The notes below the pieces were generated by a model. It saw only the letters and a program-made list of their open reading frames with translations, was not told the DNA's origin and did not search any database. The position numbers and the translations under genes are program-made. A stretch of 55,795 nt of DNA from a virus, in the IMG/VR virus record IMGVR_UViG_3300007640_000041, positions 1 to 55,795 of that record. The stretch is one strand, 5' to 3'. Of the stretch, positions 1-6,162 are shown piece after piece; within the stretch, counting starts at the first letter, position 1, and each line of letters begins with the position of its first letter.

Positions 1-8
1 AGTGTCCA

Positions 9-51
9 GTATATATACTCTCTTCACTACGTTCAGAGAGAGTATATATAC
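9..51. repeat. 15-bp perfect inverted repeat with AT/CT-rich arms
   Basis: Bases 9-23 (GTATATATACTCTCT) are perfectly complementary to bases 37-51, with a 13-base loop. The stem lies just past the stop of the 37-residue leftward gene and at the edge of the window. It has no clear T-run on either strand, so a classic terminator is only one option; an RNA-stability element or a protein-binding site are others. If the genome is circular it sits between the 67-180 gene and the last gene of the window. Confidence 0.7.
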
Positions 52-66
52 GGACTCTCTAATGGT

Positions 67-180
67 TTAGCCGTTGACGAAGAAGTCGATGGCGTCCCAA
101 ATCACGTAGGCCGCACAAGGCACGACCGCCATCGCACACAGGAAGACGGGGACTGATTCGAAGTAGTCGTAGAAGTTCAT
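67..180 (-). CDS. 37-residue single-span membrane microprotein
   Basis: A short frame of 37 codons starting MNFYDYFESVPVFLCAMAVV and ending FFVNG. A hydrophobic stretch of about 20 residues (roughly residues 10-28, VFLCAMAVVPCAAYVIW) predicts one membrane span; the ends carry mostly acidic residues. Its ATG lies in a TTCATC-N3-GATGAA hairpin shared with the neighbouring leftward gene, which supports the start and suggests joint control. The gene follows the 192-734 gene by 11 bases in the same direction and is followed by a strong stem-loop. Family and function are not recognised. Confidence 0.55.
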   Translation of the reverse strand: MNFYDYFESVPVFLCAMAVVPCAAYVIWDAIDFFVNG

Positions 181-190
181 CTTCGATGAA
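176..190 (-). promoter_or_regulatory. start-codon hairpin of the 37-residue gene
   Basis: TTCATC and GATGAA form a 6-bp perfect stem with a 3-base loop, and the ATG of the gene is inside one arm. The same arrangement is present at 730-744, with a shared longer context (AAATTCATC-N3-GATGAAC read on the minus strand). In mRNA it would cover the start codon, so a translational operator is plausible; a DNA operator is also possible. Confidence 0.45.
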
Positions 191-191
191 T

Positions 192-734
192 TTAGAATGG
201 AACATTGATGTCTTCGATGCTAACTTCGTTAGCAGGGGAGGCGGGAGTCATTGACTCCATCGCAACCGCAAGGCAGGCCGTGAGAGCCTCAATCTTTGCT
301 TCCAAGGAAGCAATGCGGGAGTCGTCTTCAACCGTTGGTTGAACACCGCGAGCCACTTTCTTGACGGCCACCTTCTTGGCTTTAGCCAAGGCCCGCTTCT
401 CATCCATCTCTGCAAGAGATGCTTTAGCGGCTTCTGCCGAAGCCTTGCGTGGCTTCGCAGTAGGGGCCACAGGTGTGTCCGCCTTGCCGTGGAAGGCCTT
501 CTCTTGCTTATCAGCAACTCGTTGCTGTGGAGTTGCCTTCTTGGTCGTCTTACGACGACGACGCACCGCCTTCGCCTTGGCTTTTGGCTTCGCCTCTTTG
601 ACCTCTTCGAGGTCATTGATGAAGAGGATGGCGTCCATCAGCAGTTTCACTGCTGCTTCCTTGCGAGCGGCGGTTGGACGGAAGGAAGCTTGGTTTACTG
701 CCTTACGGCAGTCGTTGAAATTGAAGTTGTTCAT
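192..734 (-). CDS. Lys/Ala/Arg-rich basic protein with SSB-like C-terminal tip
   Basis: A 180-residue protein read from the ATG at 734. An upstream start at 776 in the same frame is possible, but the 734 ATG lies in the hairpin motif shared with the next gene. The N-terminal 50 residues look globular; the middle (about 55-140) is low-complexity and very basic (KAKAKAVRRRRKTTKKA), like histone H1-type tails; about residues 145-165 predict a short coiled coil (RIASLEAKIEALTACLAVAM). The protein ends EDINVPF, which resembles the acidic-plus-PF tip that SSB proteins use to recruit partners. A nucleic-acid-binding or nucleoid role is inferred, not shown. It is the first gene leftward of the hairpin-rich control region. 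Confidence 0.7.
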   Translation of the reverse strand: MNNFNFNDCRKAVNQASFRPTAARKEAAVKLLMDAILFINDLEEVKEAKPKAKAKAVRRRRKTTKKATPQQRVADKQEKAFHGKADTPVAPTAKPRKASAEAAKASLAEMDEKRALAKAKKVAVKKVARGVQPTVEDDSRIASLEAKIEALTACLAVAMESMTPASPANEVSIEDINVPF

Positions 735-744
735 CGGAGATGAA
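730..744 (-). promoter_or_regulatory. start-codon hairpin of the 180-residue gene
   Basis: TTCATC-GGA-GATGAA on the plus strand; the minus-strand ATG (734-732) lies in the stem. It is a second copy of the motif at 176-190 with the same position relative to the ATG. Confidence 0.45.
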
Positions 745-792
745 TTTGAAGTTTGACCTATCGGCTGACTTCTCAAAACCGATTAGGAGATA

Positions 793-837
793 GTAGTAAG
801 GAAGAGAAGTCATAGACTTCCTTCTCTTTCTTACTAC
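793..837. repeat. long AG/CT-rich stem-loop upstream of the leftward gene
   Basis: GTAGTAAGGAAGAGAAGT (793-810) pairs with ACTTCCTTCTC...CTTACTAC (816-837) with a small bulge, giving an extended hairpin. On the minus strand it would be in the 5' leader of the 180-residue gene, about 60 bases before its start. It may act as an RNA stabiliser or attenuator. The purine-rich arm resembles the AGAGAG arm of the stem at 9-51. Confidence 0.6.
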
Positions 838-858
838 ATCTCTACTTTTCCACCTCGA

Positions 859-1254
859 TTACTTACCCTTGGTAAGTAAAGGTTGAGCCAAACCTCGGAA
901 CTCACAGGAAGCCAACAAGTTGGCTACGTGGTGTTCGGTGTGTGTACGCCGCTCCGCCAAGGCCGAGCAACAGCCGAAAACAATAGCAGTTTTAATTGTC
1001 AATACGTAGTATTGGATAGCTAACAGAAAGCTTGAAGCATCCCTTGAAGCGGCAAGGCTAAAGCCTTGAAAGAGAGCCTCGTGTGTCTCCCCGCCTGCGG
1101 CGGCGCATCCAATCCTCCGTACGTTGGGGTTGTGATTGCCTCGTCGGTTTGAGGTTCTGACCCTGCGATATGGCGCGGTCAGCAGCGGTTCCAGCGGGGA
1201 AACTTGAAAAGTTTCAGCAAAAAAGCCAAAAAAAGCTGAAAATCTTCGATTTTC
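859..1254. ncRNA. candidate structured RNA: run of perfect hairpins
   Basis: Perfect stems occur in close succession: 859-879 (TTACTTACC/GGTAAGTAA, 3-base loop), 880-895, 910-925 (AGCCAAC/GTTGGCT), 1000-1014 (CAATAC/GTATTG), 1053-1068 (CAAGGCT/AGCCTTG), 1091-1103 (CCGCC/GGCGG), 1139-1154 (CCTC/GAGG), 1158-1181 (TGACC/GGTCA), 1200-1214 (AAACTT/AAGTTT), an alternative 1212-1241 stem (TTTCAGC/GCTGAAA) and 1238-1254 (GAAAATC/GATTTTC). The loops are mostly 2-8 bases and the stems do not lie in a credible gene. Large ornate phage RNAs such as GOLLD and ROOL are precedents for such loci; no specific match is claimed. Strand is undecided because no TAnnTTTG promoter was seen. A replication origin is the main alternative. 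Confidence 0.35.
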
Positions 1255-1396
1255 TTCGGTTTCGTTTCGGTTTTCATCACGTACGTGTATATATGAATCC
1301 CCGATCTCCATATTACTCCCAAAAATTTTCACCAAATCCATTTTTTCTACCTCGTAAATCACTCATTTACAACAAATTGCTAGGCTTGCATTAAAG

Positions 1397-1406
1397 TAGA
1401 GCTCTA
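1397..1406. promoter_or_regulatory. TAGAGCTCTA palindrome, possible operator
   Basis: A 10-base perfect palindrome about 30 bases upstream of the TAACTTTG promoter at 1435. Its position fits a regulator site, but nothing else in the sequence proves this. Confidence 0.25.
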
Positions 1407-1434
1407 ACTCGGTTTCTATATGGCGGATGCGTTG

Positions 1435-1442
1435 TAACTTTG
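1435..1442 (+). promoter_or_regulatory. Bacteroidetes-type -7 element TAACTTTG
   Basis: TAACTTTG matches the TAnnTTTG consensus of Bacteroidetes promoters and is the first such site before the rightward block. A clear -33 TTG is not visible at the expected spacing. The leader to the first gene (1557) would be about 110 bases and contains a CTCGCGAG palindrome at 1453-1460. Confidence 0.45.
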
Positions 1443-1556
1443 CCCAACAAAGCTCGCGAGAACAGGACTAACGTACGAAACAAACCTCGCAAGGGAGGTG
1501 TAGGTACACGATTAAGTCGGTTATTAGCGTTGTTAGGGCACAAATACTGTAATGTC

Positions 1557-1685
1557 ATGAGTAAGCGACAGGAATGGATAAGCAACAAGGTCAGGAAGTT
1601 GATCGGAGAGGGTAAGTCAAATAAGCAGGCTGTGGCTATAGCTTTGGCTATGTCTGCTACGAAGAGATTCAAGGATAAGGGGTAA
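1557..1685 (+). CDS. 42-residue small phage protein with a KLI-EGK-xKQAVAIAL helix
   Basis: A short protein starting at the second of two close ATGs (MSKRQEWISNKVRKLIGEGK), followed by SNKQAVAIALAMSATK. This amphipathic pattern (small helix, glycine-lysine turn, QAVAIAL helix) recurs in small phage proteins and at the ends of head proteins. An upstream in-frame TTG at 1440 lies in the promoter and would add a poorly conserved basic stretch, so the ATG is preferred. Exact function is unknown; a minor virion component is likely. It is the first gene of the rightward block and has a TATATTTG promoter just after it. Confidence 0.65.
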   Translation: MSKRQEWISNKVRKLIGEGKSNKQAVAIALAMSATKRFKDKG

Positions 1686-1718
1686 GCGTGTGAGGCAAAA
1701 CAGTTTACTTTAATTGAT

Positions 1719-1726
1719 TATATTTG
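1719..1726 (+). promoter_or_regulatory. late-type promoter TATATTTG
   Basis: TATATTTGCATC lies 19 bases before the ATG at 1746. It is one of nine copies of TATATTTG before rightward genes in this genome. Confidence 0.6.
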
Positions 1727-1745
1727 CATCACAACATCGATAATC

Positions 1746-2459
1746 ATGAGACAGACTTACAGATACGAAGGCGGAGGCATGACTGGCCGCGAGCTTCAGT
1801 TCGGAGAACAAGAAATCGTAGACCAAGGCGACGGATACGTCGTGTATGAAGCCGAGGGTGGGGAACAATTCCAGATCCAGGTCCCTAAGGGGTGGTCACC
1901 AGAGTCAAACGCTATGTATAAGGCCGTCGAAAAGGACGGTGTCTTTGTTTTGGAGGCAGACGGAGCTAAAGCAGCCGTAGCTGGTGCTGCTGGGGGTGCT
2001 AGCGCTGGTCTTATGGAGATGTTGAAGAGAGCTCGCGGAGCTGCAGAGAGCGACCGCTTTGGAGAGCCTGATATGCCAGGTCAGCGTAGCGATAACTTCG
2101 AGCAGGGTGGCCGCACTTACGCTGGTCAGTACATGGGTGAGGTTAAAGAGGATGAAGGCGGATTGTATGGTGAGTACGAGACTGATAGTGGTGAAGTCAT
2201 CAAAGCATACTTCCCTAGCGAGTACTATCCAGGGGATGTCGGCAGCAGTGACTACATTAAGGACAGGGACTTTGCGCTCGTAGAGCAGGACGGGAAAAAG
2301 ATGTGGGTTCCAACGAGCTACGGAGCGGGAGAAGAGAACATCGGCAAAGCTGTAATGCGCGAATCAACGCAGGGTGCCTCTAAGGTTGAAAACCTCTTGG
2401 AGAGGCTTAGCGACGTCAAGAGAAGATCTATGGGCGGTAAGAGCTACAGATACCAATGA
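1746..2459 (+). CDS. hypothetical 237-residue protein with Y-x-Y-x-x-G-G N-terminus
   Basis: Starts MRQTYRYEGGGMTGRELQ and ends GGKSYRYQ. The middle has an alanine/glycine-rich stretch (AAVAGAAGGASAGLMEML, about residues 80-97) that could be a membrane-interacting helix. The rest is acidic. The N-terminal YRYEGGG motif recurs as YKYEDGG at the start of the next gene and VYNYGGD inside it, so the two genes are probably related in role. The stop overlaps the next ATG (ATGA), which implies coupled translation. A virion or accessory protein is inferred from position; no family is recognised. Confidence 0.75.
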   Translation: MRQTYRYEGGGMTGRELQFGEQEIVDQGDGYVVYEAEGGEQFQIQVPKGWSPESNAMYKAVEKDGVFVLEADGAKAAVAGAAGGASAGLMEMLKRARGAAESDRFGEPDMPGQRSDNFEQGGRTYAGQYMGEVKEDEGGLYGEYETDSGEVIKAYFPSEYYPGDVGSSDYIKDRDFALVEQDGKKMWVPTSYGAGEENIGKAVMRESTQGASKVENLLERLSDVKRRSMGGKSYRYQ

Positions 2460-3364
2460 GTATTTACAAGTACGAAGACGGAGGACAGTCTGGCGGGCCT
2501 CGCCTCGTGCTGCCAGAGGGTAGTAAGGGGGAGATTCTGCGCACTGAAGACGGTAGAGAGTATGTAAACTACCAGAACGAGCAGGGCCAGATCGTAAAGG
2601 TCTTTGGATCTTGGAACGATGCTGTTGATGTCACTATGGGTGACGACCCCAAAAAGCAGTTTCTTAAAAACACCAGAGCGCAATACCCTATTTCTCAGAA
2701 TGAGAAAGGGGAATTCATCCTTGATGAAGCCGCCCTTAATGAGGTGTCAGGTGAGGAGGGGGGACCGCGTAAGGTGTTTGACCCAGCCATGGGTCGTCAG
2801 ATGCCCGTTGCTCCTGTCGGAAACCTTTTGAAGCAGATGGAGCAAATGGGGGAGCCAGTCTCTCCAACAGTAAAAAGAGGAATTAGACCAAACAACCTTG
2901 ACCAAGGAGCGTCAGGACTTAAAACAAACAGAATGAGAGTTTATAACTATGGTGGAGACACCGATCCTAAGAAAGCAAACAAAACTGTATCTGTAGGCAC
3001 TCCGACTAACGGTGAGGTGGAGTATTACGACGAACCAGACTACGCAGTTCCAACGTACGAAGAAATCGTGGATCGATACAGAATTAGAGGCGTTAATGAG
3101 CGTATAGATGGTTCCGACTGGAGGGCTTATGGTAACGTCCAGCCAGGTCAAAGGCACGCTATGCGTCTTCAGCTAAGCAAAGTGCAGCAAGACATCTCTA
3201 AGATGGATTCTCGCATGGACAAAGCTCGTGAATCTGGAAACAGAGATCTCTTGGCTAGACTTAATCAGGAGAGAAACATGCTTTTGCAACAGATGCAGGA
3301 TCTAAATAAGGAGCACCAGAGGATTTGGAACGAGCCTCTCTTTACCAGCAGATCAGTTGAGTAA
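2456..3364 (+). CDS. hypothetical 302-residue protein, partner of the preceding gene
   Basis: Starts MSIYKYEDGGQSGGPRLVLP. A proline/glycine-rich middle is followed by a C-terminal helical part (about residues 225-290; LSKVQQDISKMDSRMDKARE) with heptad-like spacing, suggesting a coiled coil. It carries a second copy of the tyrosine/glycine motif (VYNYGGDTD, near residue 162). Translation is probably coupled to the previous gene through ATGA. Function is unknown; the neighbourhood of virion and lysis genes suggests a minor structural role. Confidence 0.75.
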   Translation: MSIYKYEDGGQSGGPRLVLPEGSKGEILRTEDGREYVNYQNEQGQIVKVFGSWNDAVDVTMGDDPKKQFLKNTRAQYPISQNEKGEFILDEAALNEVSGEEGGPRKVFDPAMGRQMPVAPVGNLLKQMEQMGEPVSPTVKRGIRPNNLDQGASGLKTNRMRVYNYGGDTDPKKANKTVSVGTPTNGEVEYYDEPDYAVPTYEEIVDRYRIRGVNERIDGSDWRAYGNVQPGQRHAMRLQLSKVQQDISKMDSRMDKARESGNRDLLARLNQERNMLLQQMQDLNKEHQRIWNEPLFTSRSVE

Positions 3365-3518
3365 AAAGCCGTATACGAATCAAAAAATAAAGCCAAGTCG
3401 AGGCGTCGTAAACGAGCGCAGAAGATTACAAAATGATGCAGCAAAAAGATGGACCAGGATGGCTTCTAAAGAAAAGGCTGGGCCGCCAGCTCAAGAAGCA
3501 CAACAAAAGAAACGATAA
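3357..3518 (+). CDS. possible 53-residue basic protein with TTG start, overlapping the next gene
   Basis: In a third frame, a TTG at 3357 overlaps the end of the 302-residue gene and opens a 53-codon frame reading SKKPYTNQKIKPSRGV, then NERRRLQNDAAKRWTR and MASKEKAGPPAQ. The composition looks protein-like and fills the 68-base gap before the next ATG. It overlaps the 3433 gene in another frame by 86 bases. Both may be real, or a frameshift could join this N-terminus to the 3433 frame. Low confidence. Confidence 0.25.
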   Translation: MSKKPYTNQKIKPSRGVVNERRRLQNDAAKRWTRMASKEKAGPPAQEAQQKKR

Positions 3519-3714
3519 GTATACCAGCCTGTACGATCAGCATGAGAAGATCAAGATGGATACGGTAGAAAAAATCGATGCTGGTGAGGTCTCTCAAGCT
3601 GATGTAGATAAGGTTTCTAAGCAACTTGAGAAGATGCGCAAGAAGATGGCGTCTATCCTTCAGAAGGACGAGAAGAAAGAAAAGAAGGTTGCTAAACTTA
3701 TGGGTAAGTCCTAA
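3433..3714 (+). CDS. small Lys-rich coiled-coil protein (93 aa)
   Basis: Very basic and helical: MMQQKDGPGWLLKKRLGRQL, then a heptad-like C-terminal half (ADVDKVSKQLEKMRKKMAS). ATGs occur at 3433 and 3436. The stop TAA shares one base with the ATG of the endolysin gene. Function is unknown. Its first 28 codons overlap an alternative small frame at 3357-3518, so the true N-terminus is uncertain. Confidence 0.6.
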   Translation: MMQQKDGPGWLLKKRLGRQLKKHNKRNDKYTSLYDQHEKIKMDTVEKIDAGEVSQADVDKVSKQLEKMRKKMASILQKDEKKEKKVAKLMGKS

Positions 3715-4181
3715 TGAATCTTTCCAAGAACTTAACACTTGCTGAGGTCACTAAAAGCACTACTGCTAAGCGCCTTGGCATAGATAACACACCAGATGAT
3801 TGGGTTACAGAAAATCTTCGCCAAGTTGCGATCAACATATTTCAACCTCTTAGGGACAGCTTCGGGTGTCCTATATACGTGTCGTCAGGCTATAGGTCGC
3901 CTGAGCTCAACACTGCTATCGGTGGGAGCAGCCGCAGTCAGCATGTGGAAGGCAGAGCATTTGATCTCGACGCAGACGTATACGGACGTTGTACAAACTC
4001 TCAAATCTTCAAGTGGATTAAAGAAAATCTGGAATTTGATCAGCTCATTTGGGAGTTTGGTGATTCAGATAATCCTGATTGGGTCCACGTCTCTTATGTT
4101 TATGATGGGCTTAATCGTAAAAGGTGCCTCAAAGCTTGCAGAGACGATAACGGAAAGACGTACTACGAAGTGATTCTTTGA
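3714..4181 (+). CDS. M15-family D-Ala-D-Ala / L-Ala-D-Glu carboxypeptidase, probable endolysin
   Basis: A 155-residue zinc peptidase of the M15 fold. Residues about 57-86 carry the signature SSGYRSPELN then SQHVEGRAFDLD, giving zinc ligands His and Asp, and the late WVHVSYVYD supplies the third ligand His. The enzyme cuts peptide cross-bridges of host peptidoglycan at lysis, or acts as a virion muralytic enzyme. The length is typical for a single-domain phage M15 endolysin. There is no signal peptide, so export through the holin at 43244 is likely, although that gene is far away. The ATG overlaps the previous stop (TAATG). Its 3' end overlaps a convergent regulator gene by 19 bases. Confidence 0.85.
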   Translation: MNLSKNLTLAEVTKSTTAKRLGIDNTPDDWVTENLRQVAINIFQPLRDSFGCPIYVSSGYRSPELNTAIGGSSRSQHVEGRAFDLDADVYGRCTNSQIFKWIKENLEFDQLIWEFGDSDNPDWVHVSYVYDGLNRKRCLKACRDDNGKTYYEVIL

Positions 4182-4621
4182 TCATCATATTGCAGTACAA
4201 CTGGAAAAGACTCTATCTCTCTGTAAAATTTAGCAACAAGGTTCCTTCCTTTTTGTGTTAGCGCGTACCTAACTTCGTAGTTGAACTTCGTCTCCTCTCT
4301 AAAGAGGTAGTCTTCGTAGCTTCCTGAGCTTGTAAGCCTGTCGTAGAACTTATATATATACCCCTTATTTGCTAGTGGGTATACTACACGCTCAGCCATC
4401 TTCTCCTTATACATCCCAAGCTGTTTCGCGGCGAAGTTTAACGTCCAAAACTCGAAGTCGGTGCCCCACAGGAGAAATTCCATCTCACCAAAAGTCACTG
4501 GGTACTCCCTGTTCACCTTATGCTTCATGGTTTTAAGGTGCTGTAAGTAGTTAAACTCTGTGTCCTTTCGGATAGCGAAGTCTCGGAACATGTTTTTCTT
4601 AAGCTTATCCTTCTTTTTCAT
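4163..4621 (-). CDS. winged-helix (MarR-like) DNA-binding protein
   Basis: A 152-residue protein from the ATG at 4621; longer starts would read into the promoter of the divergent gene. The middle resembles a winged helix: TFGEMEFLLWGTDF, a helix-turn-helix (NFAAKQLGMYKEKMAE), a wing around VYPLANKGYIYKFYDRL and the late ALTQKGRNLVAKFYREI, which is a common ending of MarR/PadR-like domains. It is the only leftward gene inside the late block and is divergent from 4649, with just 27 bases between the starts. It may regulate that promoter and itself. Function is inferred from fold only. Confidence 0.6.
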   Translation of the reverse strand: MKKKDKLKKNMFRDFAIRKDTEFNYLQHLKTMKHKVNREYPVTFGEMEFLLWGTDFEFWTLNFAAKQLGMYKEKMAERVVYPLANKGYIYKFYDRLTSSGSYEDYLFREETKFNYEVRYALTQKGRNLVAKFYREIESFPVVLQYDDQRITS

Positions 4622-4625
4622 TTCG

Positions 4626-4633
4626 TATATTTG
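4626..4633 (+). promoter_or_regulatory. promoter TATATTTG in the 27-base divergent gap
   Basis: TATATTTGAGTA is 15 bases before the ATG at 4649. An apparent TTG start at 4631 lies inside this element and is rejected. The gap also serves the opposite gene (4621), so the regulator could bind here. Confidence 0.55.
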
Positions 4634-4648
4634 AGTAAAATATTCACG

Positions 4649-4933
4649 ATGGAAGAGAACACAGAGTTTTTGATGCTTGTAAAAGAACACTTTGAGGCCA
4701 TCGCTGAGCTCATACGCGAATTTGAGATGGAGGACAAGGTTATTGCTGCGTCTGTTATAGGCGTGCTAGATCCTATTGATGAAGATCATTCAGACATGAC
4801 TGCAATATACGCCATGAACATCGAAGATAGAAAAGAGCTAGAGGTAATAATAGATTTTCTTAACGACGCCTGGGACGAAAATAATCCAGATATAGATGGT
4901 CTGATAAGAGGCTTAGGCATTTCACTAAACTAA
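4649..4933 (+). CDS. hypothetical acidic protein (94 aa)
   Basis: Starts MEENTEFLMLVKEHFEAIAE and is strongly acidic and helical; no domain is recognised. The start is ATG 4649, since the upstream TTG is within the promoter. It opens a tightly packed cluster (94, 78, 199, 96 and 47 residues) with gaps of one base or overlaps. Its divergent position next to the winged-helix regulator suggests that the cluster is regulated separately from the genes to the left. Confidence 0.7.
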   Translation: MEENTEFLMLVKEHFEAIAELIREFEMEDKVIAASVIGVLDPIDEDHSDMTAIYAMNIEDRKELEVIIDFLNDAWDENNPDIDGLIRGLGISLN

Positions 4934-4934
4934 A

Positions 4935-5171
4935 ATGGACGGACTTATTAGAAAAATTGTGGTCGGAAGAGACCCTAAGGACGCTATGGCCTACTTTCTT
5001 GGCATGAAGGCTGGGGAAGGCACAGTGTCTGCGATACTTCTTGACGAAGAATTTCTTGTGAGACATGGTAGAATGAGATATCTGGTGTATATTCGCAACA
5101 GCGAAGGCAATAATCTGTGGAAGTCTGTCCACGATATGCCCTGCGTAATTGAATATGACTTAAATTTCTGA
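4935..5171 (+). CDS. hypothetical 78-residue protein
   Basis: Starts one base after the preceding stop: MDGLIRKIVVGRDPKDAMAY. It looks like a small alpha/beta protein with no cysteines paired for metal binding (one Cys) and no membrane span. The last base of its stop is the first base of the next ATG. No family is recognised. Confidence 0.7.
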   Translation: MDGLIRKIVVGRDPKDAMAYFLGMKAGEGTVSAILLDEEFLVRHGRMRYLVYIRNSEGNNLWKSVHDMPCVIEYDLNF

Positions 5172-5770
5172 TGCGTACTTATAATTTCTTTGTGGTTGAG
5201 ATAGATAAGCCACTTAAGGATACTATTAAGACCGAAAGCGGCTTTGAGCTATACGTAGATTCTAGGTTTAACGAGTTTGAGCATAGAACTCAGAGCGGCA
5301 AGGTTGTGGCCGTACCATTTAAATACGATACGGGCGTAAAGGTTGGCGACGAACTATACTTTCACCACCGAGTCGTACTCCAAGAAGGTCAGGCCTTGAC
5401 TGGGTTTGAAAACCACTATCTCGTTTCTTATCACAACAAGGACGTCATTGAGTGTCAGGCTATAGCCTATAAGTGCCAGGATACTGGGGAAGTACACCCA
5501 CTATCTGCTTGGCACCTTATCGAGCAGATTCAAGAAGAGAGAGACGAGAAGTCTGATACTATCGAGCTTGTAGAACTAAAGAAGAAGCCCGTAACTAAGG
5601 GAAAGATTTGTTTCGAGACCGAGTTTACTAGGGAGCTTGGCTTGAACATCGGGGATGTCGTAGTCTTTAAGCAGAACCACGACTACGATGTAGTTGTAGA
5701 CGGGAAGCCATATGGGAGGGTTGCAACTCAAAGCCTAATGTATGTCGAGGAAGAAGTTTACAACGATTGA
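5171..5770 (+). CDS. probable GroES-like co-chaperonin with two beta-barrel halves
   Basis: A 199-residue protein with two stretches resembling the GroES fold. Residues about 1-65 read NFFVVEIDKPL, then RTQSGKVVAVP and VGDELYFHHRVVL, matching the order of GroES elements: an N-terminal strand, a mobile loop with G-[KT]-V and the VGD-x-V-x-F turn. The C-terminal part has GLNIGDVVVFKQNHDYDVVV and a final strand (GRVATQSLMYVEEE). Phage co-chaperonins (T4 Gp31 and T4-like CocO) replace GroES so that the host GroEL folds the major capsid protein. That role is inferred here. The gene is in a small-gene cluster before the terminase. A DUF with similar strands is the alternative. Confidence 0.5.
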   Translation: MRTYNFFVVEIDKPLKDTIKTESGFELYVDSRFNEFEHRTQSGKVVAVPFKYDTGVKVGDELYFHHRVVLQEGQALTGFENHYLVSYHNKDVIECQAIAYKCQDTGEVHPLSAWHLIEQIQEERDEKSDTIELVELKKKPVTKGKICFETEFTRELGLNIGDVVVFKQNHDYDVVVDGKPYGRVATQSLMYVEEEVYND

Positions 5771-6032
5771 TGCGGCACAGCGCCTTATGAATAGCATGGA
5801 GGCCGCCATAAACAATATGATCGAGGAAGTGCGTAAGCCTGTTGATCCAGAGATCAACGGAAGTGCGCGCAAGGCTGAGCTTCAGTCTATAAAGCAGACA
5901 GCCACTGACTGCAAAGAACTTATCGTTGAGAGACAGCGATTAGAGCAAATGATAAAAGACCTAACTGACAATGGGGAAATCGAACAAGCCAAAGACTACA
6001 GCGGAGGTTTCGCTGAAAGATTCTCTAAATGA
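5742..6032 (+). CDS. small helical protein, possible small-terminase-like
   Basis: A 96-residue, all-helical, charged protein: MSRKKFTTIDAAQRLMNSME and later ERQRLEQMIKDL. It overlaps the 3' end of the previous gene by 29 bases. Position before the tRNAs and large terminase would fit a small terminase subunit, but there is no recognisable HTH, so the function is unassigned. The next small gene starts inside it. Confidence 0.6.
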   Translation: MSRKKFTTIDAAQRLMNSMEAAINNMIEEVRKPVDPEINGSARKAELQSIKQTATDCKELIVERQRLEQMIKDLTDNGEIEQAKDYSGGFAERFSK

Positions 6033-6114
6033 TTGGAAAGAAATAGTTTATCAAATGAATAAATTGGATTATACCTTCTGGGAGGACTCTTGGAACGAAG
6101 AGTTCGAAGACTAA
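5971..6114 (+). CDS. overlapping 47-residue Trp/Glu-rich protein
   Basis: ATG 5971 lies within the last 62 bases of the 5742 gene in another frame. It reads MGKSNKPKTTAEVSLKDSLN and ends TFWEDSWNEEFED. The three tryptophans and acidic tail look protein-like and the frame fills the gap before the tRNA. No function is known. It is too short for automatic length cut-offs. Confidence 0.45.
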   Translation: MGKSNKPKTTAEVSLKDSLNDWKEIVYQMNKLDYTFWEDSWNEEFED

Positions 6115-6162
6115 ACTTCTTATTTCGTCAGGCGGCCCTCTACGCAAATAGGGCAATCACAC

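Larger units (their letters stand above)
735..1434. other. gene-free divergent control region
   Basis: About 700 bases between the leftward genes and the rightward late genes. No convincing coding frame: the longest minus frame (859-1362) has an un-protein-like composition and runs across many hairpins. The left part holds a long purine/pyrimidine stem-loop (793-837) and an AT-rich stem (859-879). The middle (about 900-1200) is richer in G+C and hairpin-dense. The right part (about 1260-1400) is AT-rich, with a CACGTACGTG palindrome near 1278, a GTAAAT/ATTTAC stem at 1354-1370 and a TAGAGCTCTA palindrome at 1397-1406. Position between divergent blocks suggests a transcription switch and possibly the replication origin. 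CTTGAA occurs four times (1031, 1043, 1065, 1203), which could be iterons. Confidence 0.6.

Noticed and set aside
859-1362. 167-residue minus-strand frame in the divergent region
   Set aside because: Its translation is un-protein-like (Arg/Gly/Ser/Ala stretches with no hydrophobic core pattern), it starts with GTG, and it runs through about ten perfect hairpins and ends in the loop-closing stem. It could be coding, but structured RNA explains it better.
1391-1672. 93-residue minus-strand frame
   Set aside because: Opposite to the 42-residue conserved-type gene on plus strand and across its promoter; no family pattern.
3357-3530. Possible frameshift joining the 3357 frame to the 3433 gene
   Set aside because: The joined protein would look plausible, but no slippery sequence is visible and the 93-residue frame has its own ATG. 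Kept only as a low-confidence feature.
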